Origin: Hyphomicrobiales bacterium
Lineage (GTDB): Bacteria; Pseudomonadota; Alphaproteobacteria; Rhizobiales; Xanthobacteraceae
Length of the DNA: 64,000 nucleotides
Direction of reading: 5' to 3'
Assembly: GCA_021323775.1 (NCBI GenBank)
Contig: JAJPKK010000114.1
Location: 1-64,000, forward strand
Shown here: one piece after another, positions 1 through 9,451 of the stretch
Layout: every line of letters begins with the position of its first letter
Numbering within the stretch: the stretch's first letter is position 1
Notes under the pieces: model-generated
Database searches by the model: none
The model's input: the letters and a program-made list of their open reading frames with translations, nothing else
Told to the model about the DNA's origin: nothing
Program-made: the position numbers and the translations under genes

Positions 1-153
1 ACATCTCCAACGCAACCCGCTAACCGTCCCCCGAGTCAACTTGCCGCACCAAAATCGCCTCGCCAACCCGGCCCGACACGCGGAAAGGTCAAAATGAGAA
101 TTGCTGGGCTTACTCAAGGTTTGCTTAAGGTATCGATTCGGCGTGTTGGGGGT

Positions 154-1584
154 TTACCCCACCAGCACGTTCCGGAACTGCCACGGATCCGTGGGATCGA
201 TGTTCTCGGGAAATAGCCCGGGCCGGCCGGTCAGCGGCGTCCAGTCCGTGTAGGTGCCGATGACCGGGCCGAGATAGGGCCGCTGGATCTCAAGGCAACG
301 GCGGAAATCCATCTCGTCGGCCTCCACTATGCCGCGATCCGGATTTTCCAATGCCCAGACCATTCCGGCGAGCACCGCCGAAGTCACCTGCAGGCCGGTG
401 GCGTTCTGGTACGGCGCGAGCTTGCGGGTCTCCTCCACTGAAAGCTGGGAGCCGTACCAATAGGCGTTCTTGGCATGGCCGTAGAGAAGCACTCCGAGTT
501 CGTCGATCCCATCAACGATCTCGTGCTCGTCGAGAATGTGATGACTGTCCTGAATAACGCCGGCGCGCCCAAACAATTCATGCAGCGACAGCACCGCGTC
601 GTTGCACGGGTGATAGGCGTAGTGGCAGGTCGGCCGGTAGACGACCCTGCCCCCCTCGCGCAGCGTGAAATAGTCGGCGATCGAGATCGATTCGTTGTGG
701 GTGACCAGGAAGCCGTATTGCGCCCGTGGCGTCGGCGTCCATGACCGCACCCGGGTGTTGGCGCCGGGCTGCAGCATGTAGATGGCGGCATCACAGCCGC
801 TGGCGTGACGGCGGCCGTTGTCCGGCATCCATTTTTCGTGGGTGCCCCAGCCGAGTTCCGCCGGCTGCATGCCCTCCGACAGAAAACCCTCCACGGACCA
901 GGTGTTGACAAAGACGTTGGGCGCCTTCGGATGGCGGGCTCGCTGTGTATCGCGCTCGGCGATATGAATGCCCTTGACGCCGAGCCTCATGGCGAGTCGG
1001 CCCCAGTCCTCACGGGACTGAGGCCCGGCCGTCTCGACATTAAGATCGCGCGCAATATCAAGGAGCGCCTGTTTGACGAACCACGACACCATGCCGGGAT
1101 TGGCGCCGCAGCACGACACTGCCGTGATGCCGCCGGGGCTGCGCCGGCGCGCTTCGAGCAGTGTTTCGCGCAGCGCGTAGTTGGAGCGCGCCGCCGGTTC
1201 GAGCTTGGCGTCGAAATAGAGGCCCGGCCACGGCTCGATCACCGTGTCGATATAGAATGCCCCCACCTCGCGGGCGAGCTCCATGATGGCGATCGAGCTG
1301 GTGTCGACCGAAAGGTTGACGCAAAAACCGCGGCCGCTGCCCGCGGTCAGCAACGGCGTGAGGAATTCGCGATAGTTATCGCGGGTGACGGCCTGATGAA
1401 TGAACCGGATGCCGCGTGAATCGAGGATCTTGCGGTCGGAATCGTCGGGATCGATGACGACGAGCCTTGCAGGGTCGTACGAGAAATGCCGCTCGATCAG
1501 GGGAAGCGTGCCCTTGCCGATCGACCCGAAGCCGATCATCACGATGGGGCCTTCGATCCGGGCATGAACGGGCCAATCACTCAT
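154..1584 (-). CDS. hss: Homospermidine synthase
   Basis: ORF 154..1638; likely start at MSDWPVHARIEGPIVMIGFGSIGKGTLPL (Rossmann fold), overall homospermidine synthase-like; adjacent to a decarboxylase of the same pathway. The upstream 18 codons lie in a repeat. Confidence 0.9.
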   Translation of the reverse strand: MSDWPVHARIEGPIVMIGFGSIGKGTLPLIERHFSYDPARLVVIDPDDSDRKILDSRGIRFIHQAVTRDNYREFLTPLLTAGSGRGFCVNLSVDTSSIAIMELAREVGAFYIDTVIEPWPGLYFDAKLEPAARSNYALRETLLEARRRSPGGITAVSCCGANPGMVSWFVKQALLDIARDLNVETAGPQSREDWGRLAMRLGVKGIHIAERDTQRARHPKAPNVFVNTWSVEGFLSEGMQPAELGWGTHEKWMPDNGRRHASGCDAAIYMLQPGANTRVRSWTPTPRAQYGFLVTHNESISIADYFTLREGGRVVYRPTCHYAYHPCNDAVLSLHELFGRAGVIQDSHHILDEHEIVDGIDELGVLLYGHAKNAYWYGSQLSVEETRKLAPYQNATGLQVTSAVLAGMVWALENPDRGIVEADEMDFRRCLEIQRPYLGPVIGTYTDWTPLTGRPGLFPENIDPTDPWQFRNVLVG

Positions 1585-1605
1585 CGTGGACTCCGGAGAC
1601 AAGAC

Positions 1606-1668
1606 GACGGACGACAGATGACAGAGGTCGGACACCAATCTTCCGACGCCTGTCCTCTGTCGTCCGTC
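1606..1668. repeat. Intergenic inverted repeat (GACGGACGACAGA ... TCTGTCGTCCGTC)
   Basis: Perfect 13 bp arms at 1606-1618 and 1656-1668, with a further CCGTCCTCTGTC copy just after, between odc and hss. Confidence 0.7.
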
Positions 1669-1680
1669 AACCGTCCTCTG

Positions 1681-2811
1681 TCAAATATGAAACGCCTTCA
1701 ACGGTGCGAAGCCGTTGAACCCGACTGATGCGTAGGTCGCCGTATAGGCGCCGGTGCCCTCGATCAGGACTTTGTCGCCGATCTCCAGGCTGATCGGCAG
1801 CTCGTAGGGCGTTTTTTCGTACAGCACATCCATGGAGTCGCAGGTCGGACCCGCCAGTACACAAGGCCCCGCTTCGCCGCCGTCGCGCGAGGTGCGGATC
1901 GGATACCGGATCGACTCGTCCATCGTCTCGGCCAGGCCGCCGAACTTGCCGATGTCAAGGTAGACCCACCGGACGTTGTCGCTCTCGCTCTTCCTTGAGA
2001 CCAGCACGACTTCAGCCTCGATGACGCCGGCGTTGCCGACCATGCCGCGGCCGGGCTCGATAATGGTCTCCGGTATGGCGTTGCCGAAATGCTTGCGCAG
2101 CGCACGGAATATGGAATTTCCGTAGGCTTTCACGGTCGGCACCTCTTTGAGGTATCTGGTCGGGAAACCGCCCCCGAGGTTGACCATTGTGAGCTGGACG
2201 CCACGCTCGGCGCAGGCGCGGAAAATCGCCGCCGCCGACTTGAGCGCCTGGTCCCAAGCCTGCGTGCGACGCTGCTGGGAGCCGACATGGAACGACACCC
2301 CGTGGGCTTCGAGGCCGAGCCGATGGGCGTGTTCGAGCACATCGACCGCCATCGGCAGGTCGCAGCCGAACTTGCGCGACAGCGGCCACTCGGCGCCGGC
2401 GCAATCGAACAGAAAACGGCAGAACACCCGCGCGCCCGGCGCGGCGCGCGCAATCTTCTCGACCTCCGCTTTGGAGTCGACTGCAAACAGCCGGACCCCG
2501 AGCGCGAAGGCGCGTGCGATGTCCCGTTCCTTCTTGATCGTGTTTCCGAAAGAGATGCGGTCGGGCGTGGCGCCGGCGGCGAGCACGCTCTCGATCTCTG
2601 TAATCGAAGCGGTATCGAAACAGGAGCCGAGCCCAGCGAGCAGCGTCAACACTTCCGGCGACGGGTTCGCCTTGACGGCGTAGAATACCCGCGTGTCCGG
2701 CAGCGCGCTGGCGAACGCCCGGTAATTGTCGCGTACAACCTCAAGATCGACCACGAGGCACGGTCCGTCGTCCTCGCGGCGGCGCAGAAACTCATGGATG
2801 CGCTCCGTCAT
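1681..2811 (-). CDS. Ornithine/lysine decarboxylase, fold-III PLP enzyme
   Basis: 376 aa; VFYAVKANPSPEVLTLLAGLGSCFDTAS, HVGSQQ, CDSMDVLYE motifs typical of the alanine racemase-fold ODC/LDC family. Confidence 0.92.
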   Translation of the reverse strand: MTERIHEFLRRREDDGPCLVVDLEVVRDNYRAFASALPDTRVFYAVKANPSPEVLTLLAGLGSCFDTASITEIESVLAAGATPDRISFGNTIKKERDIARAFALGVRLFAVDSKAEVEKIARAAPGARVFCRFLFDCAGAEWPLSRKFGCDLPMAVDVLEHAHRLGLEAHGVSFHVGSQQRRTQAWDQALKSAAAIFRACAERGVQLTMVNLGGGFPTRYLKEVPTVKAYGNSIFRALRKHFGNAIPETIIEPGRGMVGNAGVIEAEVVLVSRKSESDNVRWVYLDIGKFGGLAETMDESIRYPIRTSRDGGEAGPCVLAGPTCDSMDVLYEKTPYELPISLEIGDKVLIEGTGAYTATYASVGFNGFAPLKAFHI

Positions 2812-2939
2812 GGCGCTCTCCCCGCAGGCGAAAGGGAGCGGCAGGCCGCTCGATATGGCGCCGGGCTTCGGGTCTCAGACGACGCGCGATGGGGACGCGC
2901 CGGCGAGAGGGCCAAAGACCCTGCAAGGCTGCCTTCGCT

Positions 2940-3235
2940 TGGATGGGGAAGATCCCCGATCCGCACGTGCGGCAATGATGAACAAGCCTCTTCGGTAGCC
3001 CGCGCCGGTTGGTGGAGGACCGGCAGAGACCAAAAAAGCCCGCTCCGTCGTTGCTTTAAGCCGCGTCCCCCGTGGAGAACGAGGTGCGCCGGTTTCGCCT
3101 CCGGCTGTCAATCAAGTGTTCGGAGCTCAAACGATCCGATGACCTTACGGTCATCGCGATCTCGCTCCGGGCGGCTGTCCGGCCTCTTGTCCGGATGCCC
3201 ACCGACTGACACACGGCCACAGGCACGTGCGAAAT
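2940..3235 (-). ncRNA. Candidate structured 5' leader of the decarboxylase mRNA (speF-leader-like)
   Basis: Long non-coding gap upstream of odc with several hairpins: GATGACC-TTAC-GGTCATC (3138-3155), GCCGGT..ACCGGC (3004-3024), CCGCACGTGCGG (2961-2972), GGGGAAGATCCCC (2945-2957). speF leader RNA is known upstream of ODC genes in alphaproteobacteria; the covariance model was not run. Confidence 0.5.
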
Positions 3236-3359
3236 TGGGCAATTTCGAAATAAGTGATTTTAAAAATTCGCGCAAGCTCTTTGCGCCGCCAGAGCCGCTG
3301 CAAACTCAAAAAAATTTTCGGAGTCGCTCGGACGCGTTCGAATGCCGCTTAACGGCGCA

Positions 3360-3614
3360 TCATCTTGCCGTCGTGAATGGCTCGACCCGCATCCCATTGC
3401 GCACGAACGCGACCATCACGGCGACGCCGATCAGAAAGAAGACGGCTTGAGCATAGACCGCGTAGTCGGCAAGGCCGAAAAGGCTGGCGAGCGCCCAGCC
3501 CCCAGCGAACGCGGCGCCAAACACCTCGGCGCTGATGAGCACTGCCGCACTGAGCACCGTGATGACGCTTTGCCAGACGATGCGGCGGGGTGCAGAAGAG
3601 GAGGGCTGCGACAT
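3360..3614 (-). CDS. Small membrane protein of unknown function
   Basis: Start at MSQPSSSAPRRIVWQSVITVLSAAVLISAEVFGAAFAGGWALA...; three hydrophobic segments. Confidence 0.65.
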   Translation of the reverse strand: MSQPSSSAPRRIVWQSVITVLSAAVLISAEVFGAAFAGGWALASLFGLADYAVYAQAVFFLIGVAVMVAFVRNGMRVEPFTTAR

Positions 3615-3818
3615 CTGTTGATCCTGTTTTTCGCGGGCAATTTCCACCAAATGGCTGGCCGGATCAAGACGCATCAGCAGCCAATGGTGGGCTAATTTGA
3701 TGCAGGATACGCCCCTTTTTCGGGCCTTTGCGACGTCCGCGCAGTCCGCAAGATTACAACCACATCCAAAACCATTTAAAGTGAACGATCAGAATCGCCA
3801 GCCCGAACCGGAAAACCA

Positions 3819-5903
3819 ATGCCATCGACTTCGTCGCCCTCTGCCCGCGATCGCGCCAACCCTCTCCTGGAAGCCTGGACGCCTCCTGACGAGACGCCGC
3901 CCTTCCCGGCGATCCGGCCGGAGCATTTCAGGCCCGCTTTTGACCGCGCCATGGCGGATCATATGGCTGAGATCGAGGCCATTGCCGCCTGCCCGGAACC
4001 GCCGAGCCTCGCCAACACAATCGTGGCGCTGGAACGGAGCGGGCGTGCGCTGGACCGGGTTTCGGCTGTGTTTCATGCGCTGACCGGCGCCCATACGAAT
4101 GATGCCTTGATGGCGCTTGAGCGCGAGATGTCGCCTTTGCTCGCGGCTCACCGCAATCGCATCCACCTTCACGACGGGCTTTATGCCCGCATCAAGGCGC
4201 TGTGGGACCAGCGCGACGCGCTTCATCTCACCCCCGAGGAGGCGCGGGTGCTGGAGCGCTACCACGTCACGTTCCGCCGCGCCGGCGCCGGACTGCCAGA
4301 GGATGCGAAGAGCCGGATTGCGGCGCTCGGCGAGCGGCTGGCCGCGCTCGGCACCGCCTTCAGCCAGAACGTGCTGGCCGATGAGCAGGCTTACGCGCTC
4401 GTGCTTGAGAGTGAAGAAGACCTCGCCGGCCTGAGCGAAAGCGCGCGCGCCGCGGCCCGCGCCGCCGCGGCGGAGCGCGGCGCGCCGGACAAGCATGCGA
4501 TCACGCTGGCGCGGTCCAGCGTTGAGGCCTTCCTGCGGTCCTCAACGCGGCGGGACCTGCGGGAGAAGGCCTACGAAGCTTGGGTCGCCCGCGGCAATAG
4601 CGGCGGCGCGACCGACAACAAGGCCATCATCGCTGAAACGATCGCGCTGCGCGCCGAACGGGCGCGGCTCCTCGGCTATCCGACCTTTGCGGATTATCGC
4701 CTCGATGACGCGATGGCAAAGACCCCGCAAGCGGTCGAGGCCTTGCTCGAACGCGTGTGGTCGCCTGCCCGGGCGCGCGCCATGGCGGACCGCGACGCCC
4801 TCCAGGAACTGATCCGGCAAGAGGGCGGCAACTTCGATCTTGCCGCGTGGGATTGGCGCTATTACGCGGAAAAACTGCGCAAAGCGCGCTGCGACATCGA
4901 TGCGGCCGAGATCGCGCCATACCTTCAGCTCGAAAACATGATCGCGGCGGCCTTTGACACCGCCCGCCGGCTGTTCGGCCTGACGTTCCGGGAGCGGCAG
5001 GACGTGCCGGTCTGGCACCCTGACGTGCGGGTGTGGGAGGTGTCCGGCCCACAGGCCAAGTTCCAGGGGCTGTTTTTCGGCGACTATTTCGCCCGCTCCT
5101 CCAAGCGCAGCGGCGCCTGGATGACGATGCTGCGCACCCAGCACAAGCTTGACGGCGAGGTGAGGCCGCTCGTTCTCAACGTGATGAATTTCGCCAAGGC
5201 GGGCGACGGCCAGCCGACGCTCCTTTCGTTCGACGACGCGCGGACTTTGTTCCACGAATTCGGCCATGCCCTCCACGCCCTGCTGTCGGACGTCACCTAC
5301 CCGATGATCGCCTGCACCCGGGTCGCAACCGATTTCGTCGAATTGCCGTCGCAGCTCTATGAACATTGGCTGGAACGGCCCGAAGTGCTGCGCCGCTTCG
5401 CGCTGCACTATCAGACCGGCGAACCGATGCCTGAGGACCTGCTGCGGCGCCTCCTCGCGGCGCGCACCTTCGACCAGGGGTTCGCCACCGTGGAATATGT
5501 GGCCTCGGCGCTGGTCGACCTTGCGTTCCACCAGGCTCCGGAGCCCGATAAAATCGACCCGGCAGCATTCGAGGCGGACGTCCTGGCTCGCATCGGGATG
5601 CCGGCGGAGATCGGCATGCGCCACCGCTCCCCCCATTTCCTGCATGTCTTCGCGGGCAACGGCTATGCGGCCGGCTATTACAGCTACATGTGGTCCGAGG
5701 TGCTGGACGCCGACGCCTTTGAGGCGTTCCGGGAAGCGGGCGACGTGTTCGATCCTGCGATCGCAGCGCGTCTGCGCGATGAGATCCTCTCAGCCGGCGG
5801 CTCGCGCGACCCCGGTGAAGCCTACCGGGCCTTCCGCGGCCGGCTGCCGGCCGTGGACGCCCTGTTGCGCAAGCGGGGTTTCGCCGACGCGGCGGCGGGG
5901 TGA
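3819..5903 (+). CDS. M3-family zinc oligopeptidase (PrlC/Dcp-like)
   Basis: 694 aa; FHEFGHALHALLSDV zinc-binding motif. Confidence 0.93.
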   Translation: MPSTSSPSARDRANPLLEAWTPPDETPPFPAIRPEHFRPAFDRAMADHMAEIEAIAACPEPPSLANTIVALERSGRALDRVSAVFHALTGAHTNDALMALEREMSPLLAAHRNRIHLHDGLYARIKALWDQRDALHLTPEEARVLERYHVTFRRAGAGLPEDAKSRIAALGERLAALGTAFSQNVLADEQAYALVLESEEDLAGLSESARAAARAAAAERGAPDKHAITLARSSVEAFLRSSTRRDLREKAYEAWVARGNSGGATDNKAIIAETIALRAERARLLGYPTFADYRLDDAMAKTPQAVEALLERVWSPARARAMADRDALQELIRQEGGNFDLAAWDWRYYAEKLRKARCDIDAAEIAPYLQLENMIAAAFDTARRLFGLTFRERQDVPVWHPDVRVWEVSGPQAKFQGLFFGDYFARSSKRSGAWMTMLRTQHKLDGEVRPLVLNVMNFAKAGDGQPTLLSFDDARTLFHEFGHALHALLSDVTYPMIACTRVATDFVELPSQLYEHWLERPEVLRRFALHYQTGEPMPEDLLRRLLAARTFDQGFATVEYVASALVDLAFHQAPEPDKIDPAAFEADVLARIGMPAEIGMRHRSPHFLHVFAGNGYAAGYYSYMWSEVLDADAFEAFREAGDVFDPAIAARLRDEILSAGGSRDPGEAYRAFRGRLPAVDALLRKRGFADAAAG

Positions 5904-5909
5904 GCATGG

Positions 5910-5941
5910 CTGTAGGGCGACCCGTGTGGTCGCCCCCTACA
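5910..5941. terminator. Hairpin between convergent genes (TGTAGGGCGACC-CGTGT-GGTCGCCCCCTACA)
   Basis: Long near-perfect inverted repeat between converging CDSs; possibly a dispersed repeat acting as a terminator. Confidence 0.45.
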
Positions 5942-5964
5942 TTTCCCTTGGGGAACATGCCAAC

Positions 5965-7776
5965 TCATCCCGGCACGATCGAGAACTCGTTCATGCTCTC
6001 CGCCGAGTCCCGCGAGAACCGCATCCGGTAAAAATGCGCGTAGCGGCCCGAGCGCGCCAGAAGCTCGGTGTGGCGCCCGGATTCCACGATCACGCCCTTT
6101 TCGACGACGTGGATCATGTCGGCCTGGGTGACGGTGTGCAGCCGGTGCGCGATCACCAGGGTGGTGCGGCCCTTGATCAATTCGCCCATGGCGTCCTGGA
6201 CGAAACGCTCGGACTCGGTGTCGAGCGCTGCGGTCGGCTCGTCCAGCAGGATGATGGGCGCATCGCGAATGAGCGCCCGGGCAATGGCAATGCGCTGGCG
6301 CTGGCCGCCGGAGAGCTGTGCGCCATGTTCCCCCACCATCGTGTCGTATCCGGCCGCAAATTGCGAGATGAACTCGTCGGCATGCGCCGCGCGCGCGGCC
6401 GCGATGATCTCGGCTTCGCTCGCGCCGGGCCGGCCCAGGCCGATGTTGTGGCGGATGGTGCCGTGGAACAGGAACACGTCCTGTCCCACAAAGGCGATGT
6501 GACGCCGTATGGATTCCTCGGATACAGCACCGTAATCCTGCCCATCGAGCCGGATGGTCCCGCTGTTCGGCGCATAAAGCGCCAGCACCAGATTGAAGAT
6601 CGTCGACTTGCCGCCGCCGGATGGCCCTACGAAAGCGGTCACCTCGCCGGGTTTGGCGACAAACGAGAGCTGGCGCAGCACCGGATTGCCGGGGCGGTAA
6701 GCGAATGAAACCTGGTCGAATTCGATCCCGCCGCGCGTAATTTTGATGTCGGGTCTCGGCCGCGCCGGCTCGCGATCCGGAATGTCGAGGATATCGAACA
6801 GCACCTGGACGCCGGTCAGCGCGTTGTGCAGATCGATGTTGAGCCGGGCGATGCGCTTTGCGGGCTCGTAGGCGAGCAAGAACGCCGTGATGAAGGAAAA
6901 TAATTCCCCCGGCGGCAGGTTGAGCACCAGGACGCGGTAGCCGCCGTAGATGAACACGCCGGCAATCGCGAAGCCGCCGAGCGCTTCCATCAGCGGCGTC
7001 GAGCGGTTAGCCACCCGTGCGAGCTTGTTGGAGGCGCGCTCGACCGCGGCGATGCTCTCATAGACCTGCTCGCGCACCACCGTTTCGAGATTGAAGGCCT
7101 TGATGATCTTAAATCCCTGGATGGTCTCCTGCATGGTCTTGAGGATGTCGGCGCCGCCCCCGAATTGCGTCAGGGTGATGGCGCGAACCCGCTTCATCAG
7201 CTTGCGCACCGTGAGGACCGCCGGCGGCATCACCATGAAGGCGAGAATGGCCATGAACGGCGCCTTCCACACCATCACGGCGACCAGGCCGATGAGGGAG
7301 AGGAGATCGCGCCCAAGCGCATTAATGACGAGGCTCAACACCTGTGCGGCTGAACCCGCCCCGAAGGTGATGCGGGCTGCGAATTCGGAGGAATGGCGGT
7401 CGGCATAAAAGCCGGCGTCTTGCCCCAGGAGCTTGTCGAACATGCGCCGCTGGTTGTCGGCGATGATCTCGTTGCCGACTCGCGCCAGCGTCACGGCCTG
7501 TCCGTAGGTTGAGAGCCCCTTGATGGTAAAGAGGACAATCATCGTGACGCCGACGAGGGCGACGCCCGCGAACCGGCGTTCAGTATAGGCCTCATCAATT
7601 CCGGGACCGACGATGAACGCCATTCCGGCCGTGCAGCCGGCGCCGACCGCCATCAAGGCGAAGGAGATCAGGTAGCGCCGCCAATGGCTGCTGCCATGCT
7701 CGACCAGGAGCCGGCGAATCAAAGCCGGCGAGCCGTTCGGGTCGGCAAACAGCTCGCGCCAGAAACGTGTGAGCAT
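5965..7776 (-). CDS. ABC transporter, fused permease/ATPase (MsbA-like)
   Basis: 603 aa; TM domain, Walker A GPSGGGKST, signature LSGGQRQRIAIARAL, Walker B IILLDEPTAALD. Confidence 0.93.
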   Translation of the reverse strand: MLTRFWRELFADPNGSPALIRRLLVEHGSSHWRRYLISFALMAVGAGCTAGMAFIVGPGIDEAYTERRFAGVALVGVTMIVLFTIKGLSTYGQAVTLARVGNEIIADNQRRMFDKLLGQDAGFYADRHSSEFAARITFGAGSAAQVLSLVINALGRDLLSLIGLVAVMVWKAPFMAILAFMVMPPAVLTVRKLMKRVRAITLTQFGGGADILKTMQETIQGFKIIKAFNLETVVREQVYESIAAVERASNKLARVANRSTPLMEALGGFAIAGVFIYGGYRVLVLNLPPGELFSFITAFLLAYEPAKRIARLNIDLHNALTGVQVLFDILDIPDREPARPRPDIKITRGGIEFDQVSFAYRPGNPVLRQLSFVAKPGEVTAFVGPSGGGKSTIFNLVLALYAPNSGTIRLDGQDYGAVSEESIRRHIAFVGQDVFLFHGTIRHNIGLGRPGASEAEIIAAARAAHADEFISQFAAGYDTMVGEHGAQLSGGQRQRIAIARALIRDAPIILLDEPTAALDTESERFVQDAMGELIKGRTTLVIAHRLHTVTQADMIHVVEKGVIVESGRHTELLARSGRYAHFYRMRFSRDSAESMNEFSIVPG

Positions 7777-8094
7777 CGGTACCGGTTCGATCCAGGCGGC
7801 GCCCCTGCGCCCTCAGGACTCAGGGCTGTAGCGGACCGGCGCGACATTGTCCACGCGTGGGCAGGGCCGGCGCAGGCCCAGCCATAATGTTGGAGGGGCG
7901 CCCCTGAACGGCCCTCGGGGGCAACAGCCGGGGCGGTCTTCATCGCGCCAATTTTGGCTTCGCCGAGAATGAGCGGCCGGATCGGGGCAGCTTGGCAATA
8001 GTCTTTAGCCTACCCTGCAAGCGGGAGGGAGCGCCGCGGCCTGAGTTAAGCTGGCGCCTCGGCTGGGCGGCCCACAAAAAGGCCGGCCAGCGTC

Positions 8095-9309
8095 TCAATC
8101 GGAACGCTCGAGCCCTTCGAGCATGCTCCGGGTCGGCAAACGAATGTTGAAGCGCCCGGCGAGGCGATCGAGACCGATCACGCTGCCGCGCGCTATGGCC
8201 GCGAGATCGAGCTTTTCGTCAAGGTCAATCGGGATGCCGCGCCAGATGACAAAGCCGCCCAGCCCGATCGCCAGCGCAATCATGGCGTAGACCAGGATCA
8301 ATGTGGCCGGCGTGGTGGCGGCGATGGCAGCTCCGGCGAAACCGCCGAGCCGCAGCGTCGACACCGCCGCGATCACGGCGAACATGGACACGGCGCCGCC
8401 CTGGCGGGTGGTGCGGGGGAATCCCAGAATGGCAAAAGCGATGAATCCGAATGCCAGCGGATAGAGCGGCGCGAAAACGCGTTCGTGAAACTCGACGCGG
8501 AACTGCGACGGTGAAAGCTTGAACACCGGATCGTCGGTGGCCGGAAATGCGAGTTCCCAGACGTATTTTTCGCGCAGGCCGACAGTGGCTTGCGGCGCCG
8601 GCGCGAGCCGGGAGAGATCGAATGCGTACTGATCGAATACCACGATGGTGGGGTCGCGTTCCTTGCTGCGGCGGCGCTGCACGTTGCCGTCGCGCATGAC
8701 CAGAAAGGCGTTGTCGTCCCGCTGCACGATCTGGCCGTATTCGGCCACAATGGTGACGCGCTCGTCGGCATCGCGCGTGTCGTCGATGAAGACCCCCTGA
8801 AACTGGTTCTCGCCGCGCCGCTCGCGAATATGAAATATCAGCCCGCGGTCGACCGAGGTGAAGGCTCCCGGCCGCACGATGTTTGAAACGACGTCGGTTC
8901 TGACCCTGGTAATCTCAGCGGCCATCTTTCGCTGCAGCCACGGGGCCAGATACGCCGAAAGGCAGGCAACGAAGATCGCGACAATGATGCATGACGCCAA
9001 TACAGGCCAAAATGCCCGTCGCGGCGAAACGCCGGCCGCGTTCATCACGACCAGTTCGGAATCGCCGTTGAGCTTGGTCAGCGCGTAGCATATCGCGATC
9101 ACGATCGCGATCGGGGCGATGACCAGCATCAGGATCGGCACCAGGAGGCCAGTGATGCGCAGGAATACCAGGATGGTCTGGCCCTGATTGGTGATGAGGT
9201 CGACCTCGCGCAGAATCTGGGTGATCCAGATCACCAGCGTGAGGTTGATCAGGATCAGCAGGAAGCCGGCGAAAATCGTGCGGAATATATAGCGATCGAT
9301 CGAAGCCAT
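8095..9309 (-). CDS. lptF: LptF/LptG-family permease (YjgP/YjgQ)
   Basis: Start at MASIDRYIFRTIFAGFLLILINLTLVIWITQILREVDLITNQG; LptF-like. Residues upstream of this Met come from a repeat. Confidence 0.85.
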   Translation of the reverse strand: MASIDRYIFRTIFAGFLLILINLTLVIWITQILREVDLITNQGQTILVFLRITGLLVPILMLVIAPIAIVIAICYALTKLNGDSELVVMNAAGVSPRRAFWPVLASCIIVAIFVACLSAYLAPWLQRKMAAEITRVRTDVVSNIVRPGAFTSVDRGLIFHIRERRGENQFQGVFIDDTRDADERVTIVAEYGQIVQRDDNAFLVMRDGNVQRRRSKERDPTIVVFDQYAFDLSRLAPAPQATVGLREKYVWELAFPATDDPVFKLSPSQFRVEFHERVFAPLYPLAFGFIAFAILGFPRTTRQGGAVSMFAVIAAVSTLRLGGFAGAAIAATTPATLILVYAMIALAIGLGGFVIWRGIPIDLDEKLDLAAIARGSVIGLDRLAGRFNIRLPTRSMLEGLERSD

Positions 9310-9353
9310 GATGCTCGTGTTTGGCTCACGCCCGCTGAGGCGAGCGCGCGAAT

Positions 9354-9451
9354 GCAGCCCGGACTGAGCGAAGCGAAATCCGGGATCCCGCCCGCGATGC
9401 GGGAGGCGCTCCGGATCGCTCCCGGGTTTCGCTTCGCTCACCCCGGGCTAC
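9354..9451. repeat. Palindromic intergenic repeat, family 1 copy a
   Basis: AGCCCGGACTGAGCGAAGCGAAATCCGGGATC ... GGGTTTCGCTTCGCTCACCCCGGGCTAC; inverted arms. Confidence 0.85.

Noticed and set aside
2089-3450. 453 aa plus-strand ORF antisense to odc and its leader
   Set aside because: Antisense shadow frame; no domain recognised.
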